From positions 62,001 to 126,000 of the forward strand of contig JAKPHF010000036.1 of assembly GCA_029550525.1 (NCBI GenBank): 64,000 nt of DNA, read 5' to 3'. Of this stretch, positions 1 through 9,279 are shown one piece after another. Origin of the DNA: Planctomycetota bacterium (GTDB lineage Bacteria > Planctomycetota > Phycisphaerae > UBA1845 > PWPN01). A model generated the notes under the pieces. It searched no databases. It worked only from the letters and a program-made list of their open reading frames with translations, and was not told where the DNA came from. Made by a program: the position numbers and the translations under genes. Position 1 is the stretch's first letter. Every line of letters starts with the position of its first letter.

Positions 1-1
1 C

Positions 2-1021
2 TTCACCGCCCTGTTCGCCATCGGCCTCATCCTCATCGTGCAAGCCGCCGATCGCGTCGATCTCGACCCCGGCTGCGTCCTGTACGGGGCGATCGAGATG
101 ACGCCCATCGATCTGGTCGGCGTCATGGGCCGTTTCGTGCCGCGAGCCGTGGTCGTCCTGTCCATCGTATTTGCGATCAACGCGCTGTTCGTGCTGGTGT
201 TCTACAAGGAACTGAAGATCAGCTCGTTCGATCCGGGCCTGGCCACCACCGTCGGCATCAACGCGAAGCTCATGCACTATCTGCTCATGACGCTGGTCGC
301 GATCACCACCGTCGCCTCGTTCGAAGCGGTCGGGAGTATTCTCGTCGTAGCCATGCTCGTCGTGCCCGGGGCCACCGCCTATCTCCTGACCGATCGACTG
401 GGCACGATGCTCGTGCTGAGCCTGGTGATCGGGGCGGTTTCGGCGGTGATCGGACACGTGGCCGCGGTTATCGTGCCGGGCTGGTTCGGGTTCTCGGACA
501 CCAGCACGGCCGGCATGATGGCGGCAACCGCCGGCCTGCTGTTCGCGCTGGTGATGCTGGTCGCCCCGCGTCACGGTATCGTGAGCCGGCTTGCGCACCA
601 GGCGGCCCTGCGGCTGCGCATCGCCCGCGAGGACATCCTCGGCCTGCTCTATCGCCAGGAAGAAGTCGGCGGCCGTTCCGCCACAACGATCGATTTCCAT
701 CGTCTGGGCATCGTGACCGGCACCGGCCCGATCATGGGTCGCCTGGCGCTTCTGGATTTGCGCCGGCGCGGCGACGTGGTGGCCCGCGATTCGGGTTACC
801 ACGTCACCGACAAGGGGCGAAGCCACGCTCGCGACCTTGTTCGCTCGCACCGATTGTGGGAGTGCTATCTGCACGAGAGTCTGGGCGTGGGCGTCGATCA
901 CGTGCACGCCTCGGCCGATCGCGTCGAGCACTTCACCGCCCCGGCCATGCGGGAGGAAATCGTCAGTAGTCTGAACGAGCCAGGACGCGATCCGCATGGG
1001 GAGGAAATTCCGAGGGAGTGA
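2..1021 (+). CDS. Metal (Mn/Fe/Zn) ABC transporter permease with DtxR-like C-terminal tail, 5' partial
   Basis: The reading frame is open to the left edge, so the N-terminus lies outside the window; 339 residues are visible. The first ~195 residues are an ABC-3 type permease: LDPGCVLYGAIE followed by several hydrophobic helices is typical of MntB/TroC/ZnuB proteins, which pass Mn2+, Fe2+ or Zn2+ through the inner membrane. From about residue 210 the protein changes to a soluble DtxR/MntR-like part (winged-helix remnant, then HRLWECYLHESLG and DHVHASADRVEH, ending in DPHGEEIP). These motifs recur in the regulator encoded next. Fusions of this kind are known in TroC-like permeases. Metal specificity cannot be read from sequence alone. 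Confidence 0.9.
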   Translation, partial: FTALFAIGLILIVQAADRVDLDPGCVLYGAIEMTPIDLVGVMGRFVPRAVVVLSIVFAINALFVLVFYKELKISSFDPGLATTVGINAKLMHYLLMTLVAITTVASFEAVGSILVVAMLVVPGATAYLLTDRLGTMLVLSLVIGAVSAVIGHVAAVIVPGWFGFSDTSTAGMMAATAGLLFALVMLVAPRHGIVSRLAHQAALRLRIAREDILGLLYRQEEVGGRSATTIDFHRLGIVTGTGPIMGRLALLDLRRRGDVVARDSGYHVTDKGRSHARDLVRSHRLWECYLHESLGVGVDHVHASADRVEHFTAPAMREEIVSSLNEPGRDPHGEEIPRE

Positions 1022-1027
1022 AAGAGG

Positions 1028-1186
1028 CAGGAGACAGAAGACAGGAGTCAGTTGTCAGTGGTCAGTGGTTGGGTCGATGGTTCATTTGTCAGTTGTAGAC
1101 GGACAACTTGCCAACACGGACGACTTTTTCATGGACCACAGGACCACGGACCCGACAACTGACCACTGACAACGGACAACGGACCA
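1028..1186. repeat. Heptanucleotide repeat pair, inward-facing arms
   Basis: The 168-base gap before the regulator gene is filled by degenerate 7-base units. At 1028-1069 they read AGGAGAC, AGAAGAC, AGGAGTC, AGTTGTC, AGTGGTC, AGTGGTT. At about 1152-1184 the complementary form appears (CGACAAC, TGACCAC, TGACAAC, GGACAAC), so the two ends can pair around an ~80-base interior. The mntR-like start codon follows at 1190, so the leader of this gene lies inside the repeat. Confidence 0.75.
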
Positions 1187-1189
1187 AAC

Positions 1190-1888
1190 ATGCCCAACCC
1201 GCCTGACAACCTGCGATCCGACCGCGCCAGTGCCTCCGTGGAAGACTACATCAAGGCCGTGTACCGCCTGCAGGCCGAGCATGGCCGGGCAACCACGCGC
1301 GACCTGTCGCAGGCACTCGGCGTGCAGATGGCTTCGGTCACGGGCATGATGAAGCAACTGCATGCGGCGGGCTACGTCGATCACAAGCCATACCAGGGTG
1401 TGGAGCTGACGCCGAGCGGTGAGACGCTCGCTTTGCGCGTGCTTCGGCGGCATCGCCTGCTCGAACTATTCCTGCACCGCACGCTCGGCATCGCATGGGA
1501 CGAAGTGCATGAAGATGCCGAGCGACTCGAGCATGCCGTGAGCGAGCGGCTGATCGCGAAAATCGATGCGTTCCTGGGCGAACCGGTTTTCGACCCGCAC
1601 GGTGCGCCCATTCCTCAAAACGACGGCACGGTCCCCGAACTGCAAGGCCGGCTTCTCTCCGACTGCCCGCCCGGCCACTGCGGTCAGGTCCTGCAGGTCT
1701 CCGACAAAGACCCCGCCCTGCTGCGGCATTTGGCCGACCTGGGAATCCGCATCGGCCTGCAGGTGCGCGTCCTCGACCAAGCCCCATTCGGCGGCCCCGT
1801 CCGCTTGCAAGCCGCCGGCCGCCAAATCGACCTCGGCCGTCAAGCCGCCGAGCGCGTCCTGGTCTCGGTGGGGAGCTGTGAGCCGTGA
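1190..1888 (+). CDS. DtxR/MntR-family metal-dependent transcriptional regulator with FeoA-like domain
   Basis: 232 residues. An N-terminal winged helix (about 13-75, with TTRDLSQALGVQMASVTGMM as the recognition region) is followed by the dimerisation and metal-binding domain (HRLLELFLHRTLG, DEVHEDAERLEH, DPHGAPIP). A C-terminal SH3/FeoA-like domain covers about 155-230. The family represses metal uptake genes when Mn2+ or Fe2+ is bound, and the transporter gene directly upstream is its likely target. The two genes are co-directional but separated by 168 bases of repeat sequence, so they may not share a simple operon. MntR, IdeR or DtxR cannot be told apart here. Confidence 0.9.
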   Translation: MPNPPDNLRSDRASASVEDYIKAVYRLQAEHGRATTRDLSQALGVQMASVTGMMKQLHAAGYVDHKPYQGVELTPSGETLALRVLRRHRLLELFLHRTLGIAWDEVHEDAERLEHAVSERLIAKIDAFLGEPVFDPHGAPIPQNDGTVPELQGRLLSDCPPGHCGQVLQVSDKDPALLRHLADLGIRIGLQVRVLDQAPFGGPVRLQAAGRQIDLGRQAAERVLVSVGSCEP

Positions 1889-1913
1889 GCCGGATATCCG
1901 GCTGACCGCGGTC

Positions 1914-2366
1914 TCAGGCGGCGGGCGTGCAGAGCCGGGCTTGGATGGCCCGCAGCTGCTCGAGATGAACCTGATGCTGATGGTGAATGCGGGCGATGGT
2001 CTCGGCGGCCTCGGGCTCCAGTGCCGAGGACTCCTGCAACGCCCGGGCGCAGGTTTCGACCAGCTTCTCGACGCTGGCCACCACGCGGGGAAGCAACGCC
2101 TGCAGCCCGCAGTAGTGCAGGTTGGCCGTGCTGGCGTCGGGCGGCACACACTCGAGCACGCCGCGGCAGCGATCGGCGGCTTCGGCCAGCCATTCGCCGT
2201 GACGAGCCTCCTCGGCAATCATCCGCCGCACCTGCTCCATCTCGCCTGCATGGGCCCACTCCACGAACGGACCCAACTCGGCCAAGCGAGGCAGGAGCGA
2301 CCGCTTCTCGGCCACATAGAGGTTATTGAGTACTTCCAGCGTGTATTGTTGACGATCGGTCATCAT
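1914..2366 (-). CDS. Ferritin-like four-helix protein of unknown role
   Basis: 150 residues, almost entirely helical. The ATG overlaps the nuoN stop by 4 bases (ATGA), so translation is probably coupled and the gene is the last member of the nuo operon. Residues such as EEARHGE (an ExxH motif), EWAHAGEMEQ and IHHQHQVHLEQ place Glu and His at the spacing seen in ferritin-like or hemerythrin-like bundles. No named family was recognised with certainty. A role in iron storage or in protecting the complex is only a guess from position. It converges on the regulator gene with 25 bases between them and no visible terminator. Confidence 0.7.
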   Translation of the reverse strand: MMTDRQQYTLEVLNNLYVAEKRSLLPRLAELGPFVEWAHAGEMEQVRRMIAEEARHGEWLAEAADRCRGVLECVPPDASTANLHYCGLQALLPRVVASVEKLVETCARALQESSALEPEAAETIARIHHQHQVHLEQLRAIQARLCTPAA

Positions 2367-4063
2367 GGCGCCATCTCCCCACCTGACGGCTCCATGGCAA
2401 GAGTGCTTGTCCCGGATTCAGCCTCTGACAGGCCGTTCACGCCACTCTTGACCACCTCGGTTCCACTCACCTGACGAGCCGCCGGGGCGAACAGGTTCGA
2501 GGCGTACGTGTTGGCTCGCTGCCCCAGCGGGTTGAAGAACACCGTTCCCAGCAGAATGAGCAACAACGCGCAGCCGTTGACCATGGCCAGACCGCTCAAC
2601 GGCGGTGCGAAAGCTTCCTGCTGCGGATCGTCGGTCAGGTACATCTGGCGAATGACGCCCACGTAGTAGTACAGGCTGATCGCGGTATTGAGCACGGCCA
2701 CGATCACCAGGGCCCAGAGCCAGGTCTGAGCCGCCGACGCCGCCTTGCCGAGCGCCACCAGGAGCCACCACTTGGCCGCGAACCCGCCGAGCGGCGGCAG
2801 GCCAACCAGTGAGAACAGGCAGATGGCCATCGGAACAGCCAGCCACGGCGAGCGCCGGCCTAATCCCGTGAACGACGAGATATGATCGCTGCCCGTCTTC
2901 CAGGCGACCATGGCGGTGACGCCGAACGCGCCCAGGTTCATGAGCAGATACACGAACACGTAGGCGATGAGGGCCGCGAGCGGCAGACTGGCCGCCCGGC
3001 CGTAACCGGGCACGAACACCGCCGCCGCCATCATCATGTAGCCGGCGTGAGCGATCGATGAATAGGCCAGCATGCGTTTGACGCTGGTTTGCCGAAGCGC
3101 TGCCAGATTACCCACCGTACACGTGATGGCGGCCACCGCACCGATGAGATAGGCCATAGCCGTCAGGTCATCCGCGGCGCCGGGCACGCCGACGAACGTG
3201 TGCACGATCCGCAGAAGCAATCCCAGCCCCGCGGCCTTGCTGGCCACGCTCAACCAGGTGGTCACTTCAATGGGCGCCCCTTCGAACACGTCCGGACACC
3301 AGAAGTGCAGCGGGAAGGCCGAGATCTTGAACGCCACGCCCACGCCCAGACCGAGCAGGCCCAACCAACCCAAGGCGCTGACGCCGGCGGGATCGGCCGC
3401 GACGCGAGCGGCGATGGTCGGCAGATCCAGCGTATGGAACACGCCGTAGAGCAGCGAGATGCCGTAGACCATCATGGCCGCCGTGGTTGCCCCGAACAGC
3501 ACGTATTTGATAGACGCTTCCGCCCCCACCCGCGATCGCTTGTTGCTGGCCACGATGGCGTAGCTGGGCAGCGAGGCGGTCTCGATGGCGATCATGAGTA
3601 CCAGCAGGTTGAGCGAGCCGACCATGAGGCACATACCCAGCGCACTGGTTAGCAGGAGCACGAAGAATTCCGGCGGGCTCTGCAGGACCGCGCGTCGCTG
3701 GCCGGGCAGTTCCAGGCGATACGAGATGCCAATGAGCCACAACCAGGTGATCAACGCGAGGAAGAGCGTGACGAACAGCTTGAAGAAGACGGAGAAGTTG
3801 TCCACCACCAGCATGGGTGTGACCGACGGCGGCGCCATACTGCCCAGGCCGTCGAGCACGACGCGACCGGCGGTGTGGCTGGTCAGCAGGAGCGTGCCAA
3901 GCGTGCCCAGCAAGGCCACGCCCGCCGTGATCTGCGGATGCCGGCCCGTGACCATGGTCACCAGCAGCACCGCCACGATGGTCCCCACCAGGCCCAGCTC
4001 GGGGCCGATCAGCGTCAGCTCCTGTGCCGTGGGAATCCAAATGTCAGCAATCGCAAGAGGCAT
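2363..4063 (-). CDS. nuoN: NADH-quinone oxidoreductase subunit N
   Basis: 566 residues, about 14 membrane helices. It is one of three antiporter-like proton channels of complex I. The family's core is clear: FKISAFPLHFWCPDVFEGAP holds the conserved helix Lys, and LAALRQTSVKRMLAYSSIAHAGYM is the usual discontinuous-helix segment. The C-terminal ~50 residues form a hydrophilic tail (SGTSTLAMEPSGGEMAP at the end) beyond the usual family end. It follows nuoM after a 159-base gap filled with heptamer and octamer repeats, and overlaps the downstream ferritin-like gene by 4 bases. Confidence 0.95.
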   Translation of the reverse strand: MPLAIADIWIPTAQELTLIGPELGLVGTIVAVLLVTMVTGRHPQITAGVALLGTLGTLLLTSHTAGRVVLDGLGSMAPPSVTPMLVVDNFSVFFKLFVTLFLALITWLWLIGISYRLELPGQRRAVLQSPPEFFVLLLTSALGMCLMVGSLNLLVLMIAIETASLPSYAIVASNKRSRVGAEASIKYVLFGATTAAMMVYGISLLYGVFHTLDLPTIAARVAADPAGVSALGWLGLLGLGVGVAFKISAFPLHFWCPDVFEGAPIEVTTWLSVASKAAGLGLLLRIVHTFVGVPGAADDLTAMAYLIGAVAAITCTVGNLAALRQTSVKRMLAYSSIAHAGYMMMAAAVFVPGYGRAASLPLAALIAYVFVYLLMNLGAFGVTAMVAWKTGSDHISSFTGLGRRSPWLAVPMAICLFSLVGLPPLGGFAAKWWLLVALGKAASAAQTWLWALVIVAVLNTAISLYYYVGVIRQMYLTDDPQQEAFAPPLSGLAMVNGCALLLILLGTVFFNPLGQRANTYASNLFAPAARQVSGTEVVKSGVNGLSEAESGTSTLAMEPSGGEMAP

Positions 4064-4073
4064 AGTTGTTTGC

Positions 4074-4138
4074 TTTCAGCTATCAGCTGTCAGCTCTCAG
4101 CGAGAAGCTATGAGCTGTGAGCTTTGAGCTATGAGCCA
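4074..4138. repeat. Heptanucleotide array (NNTCAGC then NNTGAGC units)
   Basis: About nine consecutive 7-base units. The first ones read TATCAGC, TGTCAGC, TCTCAGC; after GAGAAGC the unit becomes TATGAGC, TGTGAGC, TTTGAGC, TATGAGC and ends in C. Because TCAGC and TGAGC face each other the array can partly fold on itself. It lies in the nuoM-nuoN gap, about 10 bases upstream of the nuoN start, so it probably forms part of that gene's leader. Confidence 0.8.
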
Positions 4139-4190
4139 GACAGCAACTGAAACAATCCCGCTGTCGCGAATGACTCACCGTTGCCAATTT

Positions 4191-4216
4191 CGCCGCGTCA
4201 CCGCGTCGTCTTTTCT
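4191..4216 (-). repeat. GACGCGG octamer element after nuoM stop
   Basis: In the mRNA sense this reads AGAAAAGACGACGCGG followed by a second GACGCGG unit and CG. It begins 6 bases after the nuoM stop codon. Similar elements follow nuoJ, nuoH, nuoD and nuoB in the same orientation. Confidence 0.75.
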
Positions 4217-4222
4217 CCTCGG

Positions 4223-5836
4223 TCACCAACCCAGCGAGGCCATCGCGGCGGCGCCGTCGTTCAACAAGCTGGTGATCTGCACGAGCGTACCGTTCATGAA
4301 CCGGAACAACGTCTGCTCGGGCAGGATCCCAAGGGCGATGGCTAGGATGGCGAAGGGCGTCAGGATGAAGATCTCCCGCGCCGTCACCTCCGGGAAGCCG
4401 GCGTACTCGGGTCGAGCCTTGCCCAGGTAGACCCGCTGGATCATCCACAGGATGTACGCGGCAGTCAGGATCACGCCCAAAGCGGCAACCACCGCCATGG
4501 GCTTGGCCCAGGCGAACGGCGCCGAGAACGTGGCCACCAGCACCCAGAACTCGCCGATGAACCCGCACAGGCCGGGCAGGCCCAGCGAGGCGAAGAAGCC
4601 GAGCGTCGCCAGCGAACCGTAGACGGGCATGCTGAGCCACAGGCCGCCGAAACGGTTGATCTCGCGATGGTGGGCCCGATCGTAAATCACGCCGACCAGG
4701 AAGAAGCACATGGGGCTGGAAATGCCGTGCGCGATCACCTGGAACATGGCGCCCTGGAATCCGGCGGGCGTCATGATAGCCATGCCCAGCAGGACATAGC
4801 CCATGTGGCTGATCGAGCTGTAGGCGACCAGCCGCTTGAAGTCGGTCTGGGCCATGGCGCACAGCGCGCCGTAGATGATGTTGATCACGCCCAGCACGGC
4901 CAGGCCGTAGGCGAACAGCTCACCGGCGGCGGGCAGGATCGGGTAGCTGATGCGGAACAGGCCGTAGGCTCCCATCTTCAAGAGCACGCCGGCCAGGATC
5001 ATGCTGATGGGCGTGGGCGCCTCGACGTGGGCGTCAGGCAACCACGTGTGGAACGGGAACACCGGCACCTTGATGGCAAAGCCGATGAACAGGAACAGGA
5101 ACATCACCACCGGGAATGACCACCACAGGAACCGGGTGTCGGGCGAGTTGAACACCCGCTGAATCTCGACGTTGGTGGCCATCTCGATCAGGTTGAACGT
5201 GGGCGTCCCCGCAGCCGCGCTTTGGAAGTAGAACGCCACCAGCACGACCAGCATGAGCACCGAGCCGGCCAGCGTGTAGATGAAGAACTTGATCGCGGCG
5301 TATTCCTTGCGCGGCCCGCCCCACACGCCGATGAGGAAGTACATCGGCAGGAGCATCACTTCCCAGAACACGTAGAACAGGAAGAAGTCCAGGGCCACGA
5401 ACACGCCGATCATGCCCGTTTCGAGCAGGAGGAACAGGCAGAAGTAGCCGCGGATGCCCTTGTGGTTCTTCCACTCGTCGATGTTCCAACTGGCCAGGCA
5501 GGCCAGGAACGTGACGAGCGTGGTCAGGATGACCAGCGGGAAGCTCAGGCCGTCAACGCCCACGTAATACTGGATGGCGGCCCCGCTGCTCAGCGTGATC
5601 CAGGTCACCTGCGTGACCTCTTTGAGCCCCTGTCCGTAGCCGACCCCGAAGATGCCGGCGGCGTCGCTGCCGCCCCACCACGCAAAGTGCTGGAACAGAA
5701 ACAGCGATAGCACCAGCACCACGGCCGACGTGGCGACCGCGATGACTTTGGCGAGCTTCGTGCTGGGCGCGACCAGGCACAAGATCGCCCCCACGACGGG
5801 CAGGAAAATCAGGTAGTTCAGCAATCCCGGAATCAC
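4223..5836 (-). CDS. nuoM: NADH-quinone oxidoreductase subunit M
   Basis: 537 residues, about 14 membrane helices. FWEVMLLPMYFLIG holds the essential Glu, and FAIKVPVFPFHTWLPDAHVE holds the conserved pump Lys and the loop typical of NuoM. Length and motif order match the family. It acts as a proton-translocating antiporter-like subunit in the membrane arm. It lies 132 bases after nuoL, with a heptamer array (5850-5880) just upstream of its start. Confidence 0.96.
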   Translation of the reverse strand: MIPGLLNYLIFLPVVGAILCLVAPSTKLAKVIAVATSAVVLVLSLFLFQHFAWWGGSDAAGIFGVGYGQGLKEVTQVTWITLSSGAAIQYYVGVDGLSFPLVILTTLVTFLACLASWNIDEWKNHKGIRGYFCLFLLLETGMIGVFVALDFFLFYVFWEVMLLPMYFLIGVWGGPRKEYAAIKFFIYTLAGSVLMLVVLVAFYFQSAAAGTPTFNLIEMATNVEIQRVFNSPDTRFLWWSFPVVMFLFLFIGFAIKVPVFPFHTWLPDAHVEAPTPISMILAGVLLKMGAYGLFRISYPILPAAGELFAYGLAVLGVINIIYGALCAMAQTDFKRLVAYSSISHMGYVLLGMAIMTPAGFQGAMFQVIAHGISSPMCFFLVGVIYDRAHHREINRFGGLWLSMPVYGSLATLGFFASLGLPGLCGFIGEFWVLVATFSAPFAWAKPMAVVAALGVILTAAYILWMIQRVYLGKARPEYAGFPEVTAREIFILTPFAILAIALGILPEQTLFRFMNGTLVQITSLLNDGAAAMASLGW

Positions 5837-5849
5837 GTTCGTTCCTCGA

Positions 5850-5880
5850 CAGTAGCTATGAGCTGTCAGCTATGAGCTAC
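5850..5880. repeat. Heptanucleotide array in nuoL-nuoM gap
   Basis: Four 7-base units: CAGTAGC, TATGAGC, TGTCAGC, TATGAGC, then TAC. It is the same TGAGC/TCAGC family as at 4074-4138 and lies 14 bases upstream of the nuoM start. Confidence 0.7.
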
Positions 5881-5968
5881 GAATTCCAATCGTCGTTCTC
5901 ATGCGCCGGGCAAGCACCCGACCTCTTCGCCTCGATCCCTCCCTGTCGCTCAGGGATCTTGAAAACCG

Positions 5969-8164
<2,196 letters not shown>

Positions 8165-8179
8165 TCACCCGCACCCAAT

Positions 8180-8281
8180 GAGCCGCAGGCCTTCGCCTGC
8201 GCGGATGTTCCGTTCCCTACAAGCGGAGTCTCGAACCGAGTCCGACCCCTTCGTTCCACCGAGGGCTGACGCCCGCGGCTC
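8180..8281. repeat. Two REP-like palindromes in the nuoK-nuoL gap
   Basis: The 125-base gap holds GAGCCGCAGGCC-TTC-GCCTGC at 8180-8200 and CCGAGGGCTGACGCCCGCGG at about 8260-8279. Each can form a stem-loop. The first is nearly identical to a palindrome inside the mannosidase gene at 15828-15848. Both resemble short palindromic units scattered in planctomycete genomes. Confidence 0.6.
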
Positions 8282-8289
8282 GCCAAGAC

Positions 8290-8601
8290 CTATCCCCGCA
8301 ACGTGTCCCCGCGGTCCACGTCGATGGTCGCGAGGTTGTGGTAATAGTTCACGAAGATCGCGATGGCGACCGCCGCCTCCGCCGCCGCCAGCACGATCAC
8401 GAACAACGCCGTCACCTGCCCGTCGATGCCGCCCGCGGCATACCGCGAGAACGCGACCAGGTTGATGCTCGCCGAGTTGAGCACCAGTTCCACGCCGATC
8501 AGGATGCCCACCGCATTACGCTTGATGGTCATCGTGAAGATGCCGCAGCAGAACACGAACGCCGCCAGCACCAGGTAATGTGTCAGTCCGATGGTCAACA
8601 T
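8290..8601 (-). CDS. nuoK: NADH-quinone oxidoreductase subunit K
   Basis: 103 residues with three membrane helices, the normal size. GILIGVELVLNSASINLVAFSRY carries the conserved Glu of helix 2, and VIVLAAAEAAVAIAIFV that of helix 3. It couples the quinone site to the proton channels. It lies 75 bases after nuoJ, with a GACGCGG octamer element between. Confidence 0.96.
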   Translation of the reverse strand: MLTIGLTHYLVLAAFVFCCGIFTMTIKRNAVGILIGVELVLNSASINLVAFSRYAAGGIDGQVTALFVIVLAAAEAAVAIAIFVNYYHNLATIDVDRGDTLRG

Positions 8602-8634
8602 GTCATCCCCGATTCCCGGGTCATCTTTTCTATT

Positions 8635-8676
8635 TCGCCGCGTCGCCGCGTCGCCGCTTCACCGCGTCGGTTCTTT
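8635..8676 (-). repeat. GACGCGG octamer element after nuoJ stop
   Basis: In the mRNA sense it starts directly after the nuoJ TGA and reads AAAAGAACCGACGCGG followed by three further CGGNGA(A/C)GCGG-like octamers and CGAAATAG. It has the same orientation and position relative to a stop codon as the copies after nuoM, nuoH, nuoD and nuoB. Confidence 0.75.
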
Positions 8677-9171
8677 TCACTTCTCCACGCGCGCCAAGTA
8701 CGCCGCCCCGATCATCACCGCCAGCAACAGCACGCTGACCAGCTCGAACGGCACCAGGTACGTCGTCAGCAGGGCACGGCCGAACTCGGCCACAGCGAAC
8801 CGACCCGGCTCGGCCGCGGCACCACTCCAGTCGTGACGGAGGATGGCCGTCACCAGCCCGCCGAACAGCGTGAGACACACCACCGCCCCGGCCGCCAATT
8901 CCACGCGCTTGGGGGCGAACTTCGCCCATGGCGACTGGCTGGTCAGCATCACGCCGAAGATGATCACGATGAGCGTTCCGCCCGCGTACACGATGAGCTG
9001 AATCGCTCCCAGGAACGTCGCCGACATCAGGAAGTACAGAATGGCCACGGACCCCAGCGTCCCAAACAGGTACGTCGCCATCCGCACGATGTTGAACGAC
9101 AACACGCAACCCAGGGCACAGCCCGCGATCACTGCGGCAACCACATAGAACAGGACGGCTTCTGCCATCAC
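8677..9171 (-). CDS. nuoJ: NADH-quinone oxidoreductase subunit J
   Basis: 164 residues with five membrane helices. The family signature IQLIVYAGGTLIVIIFGVML is present; it corresponds to the pi-bulge helix involved in quinone-driven rotation. Size is normal (usually 165-200). It lies 108 bases after nuoH, a gap that holds a palindrome and an octamer element. Confidence 0.94.
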   Translation of the reverse strand: MMAEAVLFYVVAAVIAGCALGCVLSFNIVRMATYLFGTLGSVAILYFLMSATFLGAIQLIVYAGGTLIVIIFGVMLTSQSPWAKFAPKRVELAAGAVVCLTLFGGLVTAILRHDWSGAAAEPGRFAVAEFGRALLTTYLVPFELVSVLLLAVMIGAAYLARVEK

Positions 9172-9190
9172 GCACCCTTTGTCTTATTCT

Positions 9191-9211
9191 CCCCCGTCGC
9201 ACACGACGGGG
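9191..9211. repeat. CCCGTCG palindrome, copy 1
   Basis: CCCCCGTCGCACACGACGGGG is followed by CTAAAC. It is a stem of CCCCGTCG/CGACGGGG around a short loop, and recurs with one change at 11036-11054. In the mRNA sense it reads GTTTAGCCCCGTCG...CGACGGG and lies a few bases beyond an octamer element. Confidence 0.75.
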
Positions 9212-9219
9212 CTAAACAA

Positions 9220-9272
9220 CCGCGTCCCCGCGTCGTTTTTTCTTCCTCGCCGCGTCTCCGCGTCGTCTTTCC
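9220..9272 (-). repeat. GACGCGG octamer element after nuoH stop
   Basis: In the mRNA sense AGGAAAGACGACGCGG, AGACGCGG, CGAGGAAGAAAAAACGACGCGG and GGACGCGG follow the nuoH stop codon after about 7 bases. It has two octamer pairs, each introduced by a short A-rich stretch. Confidence 0.75.
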
Positions 9273-9279
9273 TCCCCCG

